Position numbers and translations under genes: made by a program
Shown here: positions 27,355 through 36,053 of the stretch, piece after piece
Numbering within the stretch: position 1 is the stretch's first letter
Layout: every line of letters starts with the position of its first letter
The notes under the pieces: model-generated
What the model was told of the DNA's origin: nothing
What the model saw: the letters and a program-made list of their open reading frames with translations, nothing else
Database searches by the model: none
From: Streptomyces ochraceiscleroticus
Lineage (GTDB): Bacteria; Actinomycetota; Actinomycetes; Streptomycetales; Streptomycetaceae
Reading direction: 5' to 3'
NCBI RefSeq assembly: GCF_000720485.1
Contig: NZ_JOAX01000010.1
Location: 147,528-211,527, forward strand
DNA length: 64,000 nucleotides

Positions 27355-27370
27355 TCGAATACGGGTTCGA
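27355..27370 (+). promoter_or_regulatory. LexA/SOS-box-like site before alpha/beta hydrolase gene
   Basis: TCGAATACGGGTTCGA fits the actinobacterial SOS box TCGAAC-N4-GTTCGA with one mismatch. It ends directly before TAGTGT, a possible -10, so it is well placed to block a promoter 43 bp before the start codon at 27413. Confidence 0.5.
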
Positions 27371-27412
27371 TAGTGTGGGGCTGCTCAAGGGACGGATGGG
27401 GGTGCCAGGGCA

Positions 27413-28294
27413 ATGGTGCGGCGCATCGACGTGACAGGTACCGGGGGCGTACGGCTCGCGGCCTGGGAGTTCACCGACCCTCCCAAGGCCGGCGGCGAGG
27501 AAGCGGAGCGGAAGCACAACGGGCGCGGCCCCGGCGTGCTGCTCCTCCACGGCCTGATGGGGCGGGCCGCGCACTGGGCGGAGACCGCCCGCTGGCTCGG
27601 CGCGCGCTACCGCCCCGTCGGCCTCGACCAGCGCGGCCACGGCCGCAGTGAGAAGCCCACCGACGGGCCGTTCGACCGCATGACGTACGTGGACGACGCG
27701 ATCGCCGCCATCGAGCAGCTGCATCTCGCGCCGGCCGCCGTCATCGGCCACTCCATGGGCGCGCTCACCGCCTGGCAGCTCGCGGCGCGCCGGCCCGACC
27801 TGGTCAGCGCCCTGGTCATCTGCGACATGCGGGCATCGGCGCTGGGCGCGGCCTCGCAGCGCGAATGGGAGGCGTGGTTCCGCTCCTGGCCGGTCCCCTT
27901 CGCCACGCTCGCCGACGTCCGCAAGTGGTTCGGCGAGGACGACCCCACGCTGGAACGGCCGAAGCCGGTGCGCGGCGAGTACTTCGCCGAGGTGATGGCC
28001 GAGCGCGCCGACGGCTGGCGCCCGGTCTTCTCCCGCCGCCAGATGCTCGCCGTCCGCGAGGCATGGGTGCACGACGCCCACTGGGAGGAGCTCGCCCTGA
28101 TCGAATGCCCCACGCTGGTCGTCCGCGGCCTGGACGGCGAACTGGGCCGCGCCGAGGCCCAGGAGATGGTCCGCGTCCTCCCTCGGGGCGCCTACGCCGA
28201 GATCTCCGACGCCGGCCACCTCCTCCCCTGGGAGCGCCCGGACGACTGGCGCCGCGCGCTGGAGCCGTTCCTGCACGCGGAGATTCCGACCTGA
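27413..28294 (+). CDS. alpha/beta hydrolase
   Basis: 293 aa from ATG 27413. Alpha/beta-hydrolase signatures: oxyanion strand GVLLLHGLMGRAAHWAETAR, RPVGLDQRGHGRSEKP, nucleophile elbow AVIGHSMGALTAWQLAAR (Ser in GHSMG), acid region LVVRGLDGELGRAEA and catalytic His in ISDAGHLLPWERP. A cap region (WEAWFRSWPVPFATLADVRKW) is present. No signal peptide. Esterase, dehalogenase-like or C-C hydrolase activity cannot be separated from sequence alone. The LexA-like box upstream suggests DNA-damage control, unusual for this family. Confidence 0.9.
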   Translation: MVRRIDVTGTGGVRLAAWEFTDPPKAGGEEAERKHNGRGPGVLLLHGLMGRAAHWAETARWLGARYRPVGLDQRGHGRSEKPTDGPFDRMTYVDDAIAAIEQLHLAPAAVIGHSMGALTAWQLAARRPDLVSALVICDMRASALGAASQREWEAWFRSWPVPFATLADVRKWFGEDDPTLERPKPVRGEYFAEVMAERADGWRPVFSRRQMLAVREAWVHDAHWEELALIECPTLVVRGLDGELGRAEAQEMVRVLPRGAYAEISDAGHLLPWERPDDWRRALEPFLHAEIPT

Positions 28295-28354
28295 GCGGCC
28301 GGGCCATTCCGGCGTGAGCGGCCGGGCGTCGGGGAAACCGGCGCTGACCTGAAG

Positions 28355-28394
28355 CGGCGGGCGCCCGCCCCCTCCGGGGGACGGACGCCCGCCG
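28355..28394. terminator. hairpin between hydrolase and ABC permease genes
   Basis: CGGCGGGCG (28355-28363) pairs with CGCCCGCCG (28386-28394) between convergent genes, with a smaller GC-rich hairpin in the loop. Confidence 0.6.
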
Positions 28395-28414
28395 ACTCTC
28401 GAGGTCTCGCCGCG

Positions 28415-30061
28415 CTAGCCCTTGCTCACCGCCACCAGAATCTCCGGCAGCCGGCGGAGGACGCCCGGTGCGGTCAGCCGCAGCCCGAGGACGGCCACGA
28501 CCGCCCCGTACGCCGCGCCCACCGGCAGCACCAGCCACAACAGCCCCTGGAGTCCCGCCACATGGAGCCCGACGGTCAGGCCGATGACCGGCAGACACAG
28601 CAGGCCGCCCATGACCACGCCGACCAGCATGCTGATCCAGGCGATCCCGCCCTGCCCCGGCGCGACGTTCTTGTTGCCGTCGGACGGAATCGAGTACGGG
28701 AAACGGACCGAGGCGAACGCCCCCGTGGCCACCAGCGCGCCGAGGAGCGCCAGCGCCACCCCGTACACCTCGGGGAAGGCTCCCCAGTCGTCGAGGAGCG
28801 CCGCCGAGCCGAGCACCACCAGCGTCACGTACGGCACCGCGATCACGGCCACCGCCAGCGCCCGCCCGCCCAGCTCCAGGAACGCGTCACGGCGCGTGGA
28901 GAGCGTCGAGGCGACCATCCAGAACGCGGAGGTGTCCTGCCCGAACTGGTTGTACATCTGCAGCCCGAGCAGCCCCGCCGCCCAGCACGCCGTGTAGACG
29001 CTGCCGCCGCCCTGCACCGCCGTGACGACCGGGAGGATCAGGCCGACGCCGAGCGCCGCGGCCCAGCCCATCTTCGTCTTCGGGTCCCGCCAGCCGTACA
29101 GCAGCGTGCGCCGCATGACCGTACCCGTACGGCCGTCCGGCAGCAGCCGCTCCCAGCCGCCCGCCCGGCCGGCCCGCTTGCGGCCGCTGTCCTTCTCGAT
29201 GGCCTGCAGGGTGGAGGAGTCGGGCGCGGTCATGACAGTGGTGAGCGTGCGGCTCCACCACCACAGCAGCAGAACGAGCGCCAGTGCGGTCAGCGCGAGG
29301 CCGAACGCCGCGCGCCCGTAAGCACCCCGGCCCGCCGCGTCCACCGCGTCCACCGCGGAGGCGGGCGGTATCCAGCGCAGCACCGCCGCGGCCGGCTCCA
29401 GGGCCGTCAGCCCCTGCGACTGGGCCAGCTTCTGCGCGGCGAGGTTCACGCCCTGCGCGCCGAGCGCGACGAACAGGCCGCTGAGGACGGCGAGATCGCG
29501 GCCGCGGCGGCTGGTCAGCAGCCGCACGTTGGCGGTCGCGATGGCGCGCGCCAGCGCCGCGCACACCAGGACGATCAGTACCGTCGCGACGATCCCGACG
29601 ATCACCGCGGCCGCACCGTGCGCGACGGCGGCCACGGAACCGGCCGCCAGGACGACGGTGAAGACCGGCCCGACGCCGATGAGCGAGGCGACCAGCAGCG
29701 AGCCGATCAGCGGCCGGGGCCGCAGCGGCAGCATCACCAGCCGGGTCGGGTCCATCGTCTCGTCCGCCGTGGGGAAGAACAGCGGCATCGCCGCCCACCC
29801 GAGCGTGAGGATCGCGGTGAGGAGCACGGCCAGCGCCGGCGTGCCGGCCACGCCGCGCAGCAGGATCAGCCCCAGCAGCAGCCCGGCCCCGAACAGCAGC
29901 GTGACGACCAGGGAGATGACGTACGCGGCGGTGCGCCCCGGCGACTGCCGCAGCCCGTTCTTCAGGAGCGACAGCTTGAGCCGTACGAAGAGGGGCATGA
30001 GGGCCGGGGACGCCGGGGCGGTGGCCGGTGTGCCCACGGGGCGGGTGGTGGCCGTACTCAT
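28415..30061 (-). CDS. ABC-2-type transporter permease
   Basis: 548 aa with about twelve hydrophobic segments (for example AAYVISLVVTLLFGAGLLLG, LAVLLTAILTLGWAAMPLFF, VFTVVLAAGSVAAVAHGAAA, VYGVALALLGALVATGAFAS, LLWLVLPVGAAYGAVVAVLG). A cytoplasmic N-terminal stretch contains LKLSLLKNGLRQSPGRTAAY and a soluble loop SGRKRAGRAGGWERLLPDG lies mid-protein. Its ATG overlaps the stop of the ATPase gene (ATGA), so the two make one exporter. The substrate is unknown; this long permease type is seen in actinobacterial two-gene ABC systems. Confidence 0.88.
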   Translation of the reverse strand: MSTATTRPVGTPATAPASPALMPLFVRLKLSLLKNGLRQSPGRTAAYVISLVVTLLFGAGLLLGLILLRGVAGTPALAVLLTAILTLGWAAMPLFFPTADETMDPTRLVMLPLRPRPLIGSLLVASLIGVGPVFTVVLAAGSVAAVAHGAAAVIVGIVATVLIVLVCAALARAIATANVRLLTSRRGRDLAVLSGLFVALGAQGVNLAAQKLAQSQGLTALEPAAAVLRWIPPASAVDAVDAAGRGAYGRAAFGLALTALALVLLLWWWSRTLTTVMTAPDSSTLQAIEKDSGRKRAGRAGGWERLLPDGRTGTVMRRTLLYGWRDPKTKMGWAAALGVGLILPVVTAVQGGGSVYTACWAAGLLGLQMYNQFGQDTSAFWMVASTLSTRRDAFLELGGRALAVAVIAVPYVTLVVLGSAALLDDWGAFPEVYGVALALLGALVATGAFASVRFPYSIPSDGNKNVAPGQGGIAWISMLVGVVMGGLLCLPVIGLTVGLHVAGLQGLLWLVLPVGAAYGAVVAVLGLRLTAPGVLRRLPEILVAVSKG

Positions 30062-30882
30062 CGGGCGCCGCCCCCACCGAGCCAGTCCAGGTCCTGCCCG
30101 GCCCGCGCGCGGCTGCCGGCGCCGACCAGTTCGAGGAAGGCGTCCTGCAACGAAGGCGCGTCACCGCGCACCTCGCCGATCGGCCCGTCGGCCCGGATCT
30201 TCCCACCGGCCATCACGGCCACCCAGTCACACAGCGACTCCACCAACTCCATCACATGACTGGAGAAGATGACGGTCGCGCCGGACCCGGTGTAGCGCTC
30301 CAGTACGCCCCGAATGGTCTGGGCGGAGACCGGATCCACCCCCTCGAACGGCTCGTCCAGAAAGAGAATCTCCGGGTTGTGCAGCAGGGCGGCCGCCAGC
30401 CCGATCTTCTTCCGCATACCGGTCGAGTAGTCCACGACCAGCTTGTTCCGGGCCCCGGACAGATCGAGCACGTCCAGCAGCTGCCCGGCCCGCTTGTCGA
30501 CCTCGTCGCCGGGCAGCCCCCGCAGCCGCCCGATGTACGAAAGAAGTTCGCCGCCCGACAACCGCTCGAACAGCCGCAGCCCTTCGGGCAGCACGCCGAT
30601 CCGCGACTTCACGGCGACCGGGTCGCGCCACACGTCATGGCCGCCGATCTCGACCTGGCCCGCGTCCGGCCGCAGCAGCCCGGTCACCATCGACAGCGTG
30701 GTCGTCTTCCCCGCGCCGTTCGGCCCCACGAGCCCGATGAACCGCCCCGCGGGCAACGCCAGATCGATCCCCGCAACGGCGGTGTGATCTCCATACTTCT
30801 TCCAGAGGCTGTGGATACGCACCGCCGCCGGAGCCTCCGCCGTGCCAGCCTGTTCCCCAGCACCCGAACTTTCGGTCGTCAC
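30058..30882 (-). CDS. ABC transporter ATP-binding protein
   Basis: 274 aa. GTG 30882 with AGGGGAACCGA before it is the best start. Walker A GLVGPNGAGKTTTLSMVTGL, Q-loop region IGVLPEGLRLFERLSGGELL, signature YSTGMRKKIGLAAALLHNP (STGMRKK in place of LSGGQ, common in exporters of this class), Walker B EILFLDEPFEGVDPVSAQTI and the switch His in TVIFSSHVMELVESL. First gene of an operon with the permease 28415-30061. Confidence 0.95.
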   Translation of the reverse strand: MTTESSGAGEQAGTAEAPAAVRIHSLWKKYGDHTAVAGIDLALPAGRFIGLVGPNGAGKTTTLSMVTGLLRPDAGQVEIGGHDVWRDPVAVKSRIGVLPEGLRLFERLSGGELLSYIGRLRGLPGDEVDKRAGQLLDVLDLSGARNKLVVDYSTGMRKKIGLAAALLHNPEILFLDEPFEGVDPVSAQTIRGVLERYTGSGATVIFSSHVMELVESLCDWVAVMAGGKIRADGPIGEVRGDAPSLQDAFLELVGAGSRARAGQDLDWLGGGGAR

Positions 30883-31104
30883 TCGGTTCCCCTGTCCTCG
30901 GACGTCAAGGCAGGGCCCGGTCAAGCCCCCGCCGCCCTCCAACGATATGCGGAGGGCGGGGGGAGAGGCCGGACGAGGAGCGGCTGGGCAGCGGTTGAGC
31001 AAGCGACCGTTACGCACTGACCAGGGGGGCGGGGGAGGGGGGAGGGGGCCCCAGGGCCGCCCGTCAGATCACGCCTCTCCCGCCCCGCCCCGGCTCAGCC
31101 CCCC

Positions 31105-31803
31105 TCACCGCCCCCGGCCCGCTGTTGGTTCGAGGCCGCAGGCGTAGGTGAGGGGGTTGAGGAGGTCTTCGGTGTCGGGGAGCCAGCGGTTGGCGGGGGT
31201 GGGGTGGCGGGCCCATTGGACCGGAGCGTGGCGGCCGGTGCGGGTGGGAGGTGCGGCGATGTAGGTGCCCTCGCCGTGGGTGATCAGGTCGAGGCCGGTG
31301 GGGGAGGGCCGGGCCGGTTTGCGTGCCAGGTCCGAGAGCTTGGCGGCAGCGCCGGGCAGGACGAAGAAGAGCATCCGGCGGTCCGGGGTGCGGATGACCG
31401 GGCCGAGCGGCAGGCCCTGCCGTTCCATGCGGGCCAGCGCCAGGCAGCCCGCGGTCTCGGGCACGTCCAGCGCGTCGAACGTGCGGCCCGTCGGGAGCAG
31501 GATCGCCGCGCGGGGGTGTTGCGTCCACAGGCTGTGGATGGCCGACGCGCTGCCGGTGGCCGCCGTGGGCCAGTCGGCCGCGAGCGGGTGGGCGCCGGGG
31601 GTCCGGCAGTCACGGGCGCCGCACGAACAGTACGGTGCCGCACCGTCGTCTTCCAGCCATGCGCCGGGGAGTACGTCCCAATGGCGTTCCGTCGCGTAAC
31701 GCACCGCAATGTCGAGCAGCCGCTCACCGCGCTGCTGGGGGACCTGTGGGGCTCCTGTGACTCCGCTGCTCTGTTCCACGAACGGGACAACTTCCGCTGT
31801 CAC
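31105..31803 (-). CDS. bifunctional DNA primase/polymerase-like protein (Prim-Pol N domain)
   Basis: 232 aa from GTG 31803 (a TTG one codon earlier is also in frame). The protein shows the Prim-Pol-like pattern found in many stand-alone Streptomyces proteins: ERLLDIAVRYATERHWDVLP, the Cys cluster YCSCGARDCRTPGAHPLAAD, HPRAAILLPTGRTFDALDVP and GLDLITHGEGTYIAAPPTRT. The first acidic pair is DALDVP. Enzyme activity is not assured, since these short homologues lack the helicase part of plasmid or phage replicases. The upstream 433-bp region is shared with the NsdA-like gene. Confidence 0.8.
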   Translation of the reverse strand: MTAEVVPFVEQSSGVTGAPQVPQQRGERLLDIAVRYATERHWDVLPGAWLEDDGAAPYCSCGARDCRTPGAHPLAADWPTAATGSASAIHSLWTQHPRAAILLPTGRTFDALDVPETAGCLALARMERQGLPLGPVIRTPDRRMLFFVLPGAAAKLSDLARKPARPSPTGLDLITHGEGTYIAAPPTRTGRHAPVQWARHPTPANRWLPDTEDLLNPLTYACGLEPTAGRGR

Positions 31804-31970
31804 CAAGGGTTACGGCCAACAAGTGGCACGGCACGGCGCAACGTTCTTGCACGTGGGGCGCATGGATGCACGGGCGGGGGCGCGTGCGGGGCCGTGCCGC
31901 GGAGGCTGGGTAGCCACTTGCGTGACGGGCGGAAAGGCCGTCCGGCGGCGGGCGGCGCGGGCTCTCCGTA

Positions 31971-32071
31971 CGTACTCGGACACGGGCGTCACGTGCTCGT
32001 ACACACGGCACTGCGCGTACACACGCCACGTACTCGCACACGCGCATCGCGTATCTCGTACACGCGCGTCG
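31971..32071. repeat. array of five ~21-bp degenerate repeats upstream of NsdA-like gene
   Basis: Units begin at 31971, 31992, 32014, 32029 and 32050 and share the core CGTACTCGTACACGCGC; the middle unit is shortened to 15 bp. Four units keep a period of 21-22 bp, two helical turns, so a protein could bind all on one DNA face. The 433-bp gap 31804-32236 holds otherwise only a possible 26-codon frame. Confidence 0.6.
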
Positions 32072-32127
32072 GTGGTCAGTGGTGCGCGGTTGAGGGGGCT
32101 GGTCGGAGCAATTGGGGAGTATCGCTT

Positions 32128-32208
32128 ATGTCGCGCGGTAGCGGAGGAAAAAGCGGATATCGCGGGTATGGGCGGGAAATGATGCACGAGGACGGCGTTC
32201 GACGGTGA
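32128..32208 (+). CDS. candidate 26-aa Gly/Arg-rich small protein
   Basis: ATG 32128 has GGGGAG eight bases upstream and the frame (MSRGSGGKSGYRGYGREMM...) ends at 32208, 28 bases before the NsdA-like gene. Composition is basic and glycine-rich. It could be a translated leader of the next gene or chance; codon bias is not informative at this length. Confidence 0.3.
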   Translation: MSRGSGGKSGYRGYGREMMHEDGVRR

Positions 32209-32236
32209 ACGCGCCGCAGTACACAGGGGGTACAGC

Positions 32237-33625
32237 ATGGCCGCCAGGCCACTCGTCGCGCGGCAGCCGAACGAACGGCTGCAGGCGCTCATCCAGGAAG
32301 CTGCCTGTTCCAATGCCGGGCTCGCCCGCCGCGTGAACGTCTGCGGCGCCGAGCACGGCCTGGACCTGCGCTACGACAAGACGTCCGTCGCCCGCTGGCT
32401 GCGTGGCCAGCAACCCCGCGGCCGGGCGCCCGCGATCATCGCCGAGGCGCTCGGCCGCAAGCTGGGGCGCACGGTCACGATCGACGAGATCGGCATGGCC
32501 GACGGCAAGAACCTCGCCTCCGGCGTCGGCCTGCAGTTCTCGCCCACCGTGCTCGGCGCGATAGAGCAGGTCTGTGAGCTGTGGCGCAGCGACGTCGGGC
32601 GCCGCGACTTCCTGAGCGGTTCGACGGTCGCCGCCTCGGCGCTGGTCGAGCCGAGCCGGGACTGGCTGATCACCGGCGCCGACACCCAGGTCGCTCGCAA
32701 CGCCGGGGCCCGCGTGGGCCGTTCGGACGTCGAGGCGGTCCGCTCCATGACGGCCGCGCTCAGCGAACTGGACCACCAGTACGGTAGCGGGCACGTTCGT
32801 CCGGTCGTCGTGCACTACCTCAACAGCGTGGTCTCCGGACTGCTCGCGGGCACCTACCGGGAGTCGGTGGGGCGCGAACTCTTCGCCGCGGTGGCTCGGT
32901 TGACCGAGCTGGGCGGATACATGGCGGTCGACACGGGCCAGCCGGGGCTGGCTCAGCGGTACTACATCCAGGCGCTGCGCCTGGCACAGGCGGCCGGCGA
33001 CCGTGGTTACGGCGGGTACGTGCTCGCCGCCAGCATGAGCCACCTCGCCGCCTCGCTCGGCAACCCCCGGGAGATCGCGCAGCTCGCGCGCGCGGCACAG
33101 GAAGGCACCCGCGGGCACGTGACGCCGCGCGCCGAGGCGATGTTCTGCGCGGCGGAGGCGCGCGGGCACGCACTGATGGGGGACACCCGGGCGTTCCAGT
33201 CCGTGGCCGGGCGCGCGGTCAGCGCGATGGAGCGGGCCGAGTCCGGTACGGACGCGGGCGACGACCCGGCGTGGATCGGGCACTTCGACCCCGCCTATCT
33301 CGCCGACGAACTGGCCCACTGCCACCGTGACTTGGGGCAGGCGACAGCGGCCAGGCAGCAGGCCGAGCAGGCGCTCGCCGGCCATCCCGAGAGCCGGGCG
33401 CGGCGGCGCGCGATCGGGCTCGTACTGCTGGCGAGCGCACAGGTGCAGCAGCGGGAGATCGAGCAGGCGTGTCATACGGGCACGCAGGCGGCCGAGTTGC
33501 TGAGCGGGCTGCGCTCCTCGCGCGGCGCGGAGTATCTGGAGGACTTCCAGGCGCGCCTGGAGCCGTACCGGGAGGAGGCGGTGGTGCGGGAGTTCGCCGC
33601 GCGGCTGGAGCTGCGGGCGGCGTGA
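32237..33625 (+). CDS. NsdA-like HTH/TPR regulatory protein
   Basis: 462 aa from ATG 32237. The N-terminal 80 residues form a putative DNA-binding domain (ERLQALIQEAACSNAGLARR and RYDKTSVARWLRGQQPRGRA). The rest is alpha-helical with TPR-like repeats (LAQRYYIQALRLAQAAGDRG, AEAMFCAAEARGHALMGDTR, YLADELAHCHRDLGQATAAR). This arrangement is that of the Streptomyces NsdA/NsdB-type regulators that hold back sporulation and antibiotic production. Which paralogue this is I cannot say. The 21-bp repeat array and a short candidate frame lie upstream and hint at elaborate control. Confidence 0.82.
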   Translation: MAARPLVARQPNERLQALIQEAACSNAGLARRVNVCGAEHGLDLRYDKTSVARWLRGQQPRGRAPAIIAEALGRKLGRTVTIDEIGMADGKNLASGVGLQFSPTVLGAIEQVCELWRSDVGRRDFLSGSTVAASALVEPSRDWLITGADTQVARNAGARVGRSDVEAVRSMTAALSELDHQYGSGHVRPVVVHYLNSVVSGLLAGTYRESVGRELFAAVARLTELGGYMAVDTGQPGLAQRYYIQALRLAQAAGDRGYGGYVLAASMSHLAASLGNPREIAQLARAAQEGTRGHVTPRAEAMFCAAEARGHALMGDTRAFQSVAGRAVSAMERAESGTDAGDDPAWIGHFDPAYLADELAHCHRDLGQATAARQQAEQALAGHPESRARRRAIGLVLLASAQVQQREIEQACHTGTQAAELLSGLRSSRGAEYLEDFQARLEPYREEAVVREFAARLELRAA

Positions 33626-33849
33626 CGGACGGGCCCGGGGCGGCCCTGGGCGGGTCCGCTCGGCCGCCGTGGCCGGGCCGTCCCCGGAGCGACATTCGGC
33701 CAGTGTCCTCTTTGTCCGTCGATCCTCCGTAATCGACGGGTGATGCTGCTGTGGGTCAAGTGGCCGGTGACCAGGGGACGTGGTCGAACATGACTGCTAC
33801 CCGGTAGCGTGAGCCGACGATTCCGTAAGAAGCAGAAGTAGGAGTCCCG

Positions 33850-35994
33850 GTGACGCAGAGCGGACAGGGCGGCGACCCGCAGAACCCTGCGGGCGGGCCC
33901 GCGCGCGAGGGCGTGGTGCTGCCCGCGAACGGTGGCGAGCCGTACGTGCCCGACCAGCAGTCCGCGCCGGCCGCCGGTCAGCCGTGGGGCGAGCCGTGGG
34001 GCCCGTCCCAGGCACCGCAGCAGCAGGGCTCCTACGCACCGCAGCAGCCGGGCGGGTATCCGCCGCCGCCCCAGGGGCAGCCGCCGGTACCTCCGATGCC
34101 GCCGGAGCAGCCGTCGGCCGGGCCGGGGGCGGGGGCCGCCGGAACGGGGTACGCGAGCCAGGGTACGTACGGGGCTCAGCCTTCCTATGGTTCCCAGCCT
34201 TCCTACGGTTCCCAGGCTTCGTACGACGGGCAGCAGGCCTCCTATGGTGCTCAGGCTTCCCAGAGCGTTCAGGGGTCGTACGACAGACAGCCCCAGCCTT
34301 CGTACGACGGGCAGTCTTCGTACGACGGGACGCCTTCGTACGGTGCGCAGCCCTCGTACGGTGCGCCGTCCCCGTACGCCCAGCAACCGCAGCCCTCCTA
34401 TGGGGAGCAGAATCCGTACAGCGGTCAGGCCGCCTACGGTGCAGCCCCGAGTGCCCCGAGTGCCGGTTACGGCTATCCGCAGCAGCCCGCCGGCCCTCAG
34501 CCCGCTACGGACGCCCAGCCCGGTACGGACGGGGCCGGGAATGCCACCGGTGGCGCGCTCGTGCGTGCCGAGCGGCAGACCGGGGCGCCGCTGCCGCCCG
34601 CAGCGGACGAGCCCGGCGCGGGCGCGCCGCTCCCGCCGCAGAACACCGGGCAGGGCGCCGGGCCGCTGCCGCCCGCCGCCGGGGACGCCGAGGCCACCCA
34701 GTACATCCCGCCCGCCACCGGCGACAGCGAAGCCACCCAGCTCATCCAGCCCTTCGCCGGCGGACAGGGCGGACAGGGCGGGCCCGGCGGGCAGCCGATG
34801 CCGGCGCCGCAGGGCGCCTCCGGTCCCATGCCCGGCTCGCTGCCGCCCGAGAACAAGCGGCCCGAGACGGACGCCGAGTCGACGACGATGCTGCGCCGGC
34901 CGGTCATGCCGCAGGCACCCGCTTCCCCCGACGGCACGGAGGCGGCGACCCAGCTCATCCCGCCGGTCGGCGGTGGCACGCCGCAGCCGCCTCCGGGTGC
35001 GCCGTTCGCCATACGGCCGGGGATGCCGGGTGACCGGCCGACCCCGGCCGAGTTCGACGGTCTCTTCCGTGACGGGCCGGGCGGTGCCGGGGCCGGTGCC
35101 TCCGAGGCCGAGTCCCCCGGGTCCACCCAGCAGATGCCGCGCTTCGAGCCGCCCGCGGCGCCGCAGGGCCACGGCGCGCCGCAGGGCCCCGGAGGCCGGC
35201 CGGGATTCGGCGCCCAGCCGGGCCCCGCACCCCAGCACCCCGGCAGCCACGCTTCGCAGCAGCCCGGCGGTCCCGCGCCGCAGCATTCCGGCTTCACGCC
35301 CCAGGGCCCGTACCCGCCCGATGCCCCCTCCGGCCACGGCCACGGCGGTGGCGGGCGGCGCCGCAAGATCGCGCCCGCCGCGATCATCGGCGCGGTCGTG
35401 GTGGTCTGCGTCGGCGCCGGGCTCGGCGTCGGCTACGCGCTCAGCGGCAGCGACGACGACGGCGCGAAGAAGGACGCCGGCAAGTCGTCGGCGGGCACGG
35501 TGAAGCGGGCCAAGCCCTCGCCGACCGCCGACCCCGCCGAGGCGCAGGCCAAGGAGCTGGACGCGCTGCTCAAGGACAGCAACAACAGCCGTTCCGCGGT
35601 GATCGGGGCGGTCGGCAACATCAAGTCCTGCACCAAGCTCGGCGCCGCGGCCAAGGACCTGCGGGACGCGGCCGCGCAGCGGAACGACCTGGTCACCCGG
35701 CTCGGAAAGCTCTCCACCGACGAGCTGACGGACCACATCGAGCTGACCACCGCGCTGACCAACGCCTGGAAGTCCTCGGCGGCGGCCGACAACCACTACG
35801 CCACCTGGGCCGACCAGGTCGCGCACGCGGGCAAGAAGGGCTGCCACAAGGGCAAGGCACGCGGTACGAAGGCGGCGGTGGCGGGCAACACCGCCAGCGG
35901 GCAGGCCACCACGGCCAAGAAGCAGGCGGCGAACCTGTGGAACCCGATCGCCAAGAAGTACGGCCTGACCGAACACAGCCCTGAGCAGCTCTAG
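33850..35994 (+). CDS. low-complexity single-pass membrane protein with TQxI motifs
   Basis: 714 aa from GTG 33850 (AGGAG upstream). Residues 1-510 are cytoplasmic, Pro/Gln/Gly-rich, including a tract of QPSYGSQPSYGSQASYDG repeats (about 105-195). A basic GRRRKIAPAA precedes one membrane helix (AIIGAVVVVCVGAGLGVGYA, about 518-538). The outer part of about 180 residues is helical with two Cys (SCTKLG, GCHKGK) likely to form a disulfide. Three acidic-led motifs EATQYIPP, EATQLIQP and EAATQLIPP fit the pThr-x-x-Ile pattern read by FHA domains, so it may be a Ser/Thr kinase target. Function unknown. Confidence 0.8.
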   Translation: MTQSGQGGDPQNPAGGPAREGVVLPANGGEPYVPDQQSAPAAGQPWGEPWGPSQAPQQQGSYAPQQPGGYPPPPQGQPPVPPMPPEQPSAGPGAGAAGTGYASQGTYGAQPSYGSQPSYGSQASYDGQQASYGAQASQSVQGSYDRQPQPSYDGQSSYDGTPSYGAQPSYGAPSPYAQQPQPSYGEQNPYSGQAAYGAAPSAPSAGYGYPQQPAGPQPATDAQPGTDGAGNATGGALVRAERQTGAPLPPAADEPGAGAPLPPQNTGQGAGPLPPAAGDAEATQYIPPATGDSEATQLIQPFAGGQGGQGGPGGQPMPAPQGASGPMPGSLPPENKRPETDAESTTMLRRPVMPQAPASPDGTEAATQLIPPVGGGTPQPPPGAPFAIRPGMPGDRPTPAEFDGLFRDGPGGAGAGASEAESPGSTQQMPRFEPPAAPQGHGAPQGPGGRPGFGAQPGPAPQHPGSHASQQPGGPAPQHSGFTPQGPYPPDAPSGHGHGGGGRRRKIAPAAIIGAVVVVCVGAGLGVGYALSGSDDDGAKKDAGKSSAGTVKRAKPSPTADPAEAQAKELDALLKDSNNSRSAVIGAVGNIKSCTKLGAAAKDLRDAAAQRNDLVTRLGKLSTDELTDHIELTTALTNAWKSSAAADNHYATWADQVAHAGKKGCHKGKARGTKAAVAGNTASGQATTAKKQAANLWNPIAKKYGLTEHSPEQL

Positions 35995-36018
35995 CAGCCC
36001 GGAGCAGCTCTAGCCGCG

Positions 36019-36044
36019 CGGGCCCCCAGTACTACGGGGGCCCG
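36019..36044. terminator. hairpin between membrane protein and lipoprotein genes
   Basis: CGGGCCCCC (36019-36027) pairs with GGGGGCCCG (36036-36044) between convergent genes. Confidence 0.75.
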
Positions 36045-36053
36045 TCAGCTCAC

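Noticed and set aside
27101..27373. Frame starting MSHRTKPSPG with a strong GGAGGGGG box downstream of the DesR gene
   Set aside because: It runs through three perfect hairpins and the LexA-like box and has no typical codon bias, so it is more likely non-coding.
31018..31104. G-rich plus-strand tract near 31020-31055 as a possible G-quadruplex
   Set aside because: G-runs are common in this base composition, and the tract lies between genes that both point along the minus strand without other support.
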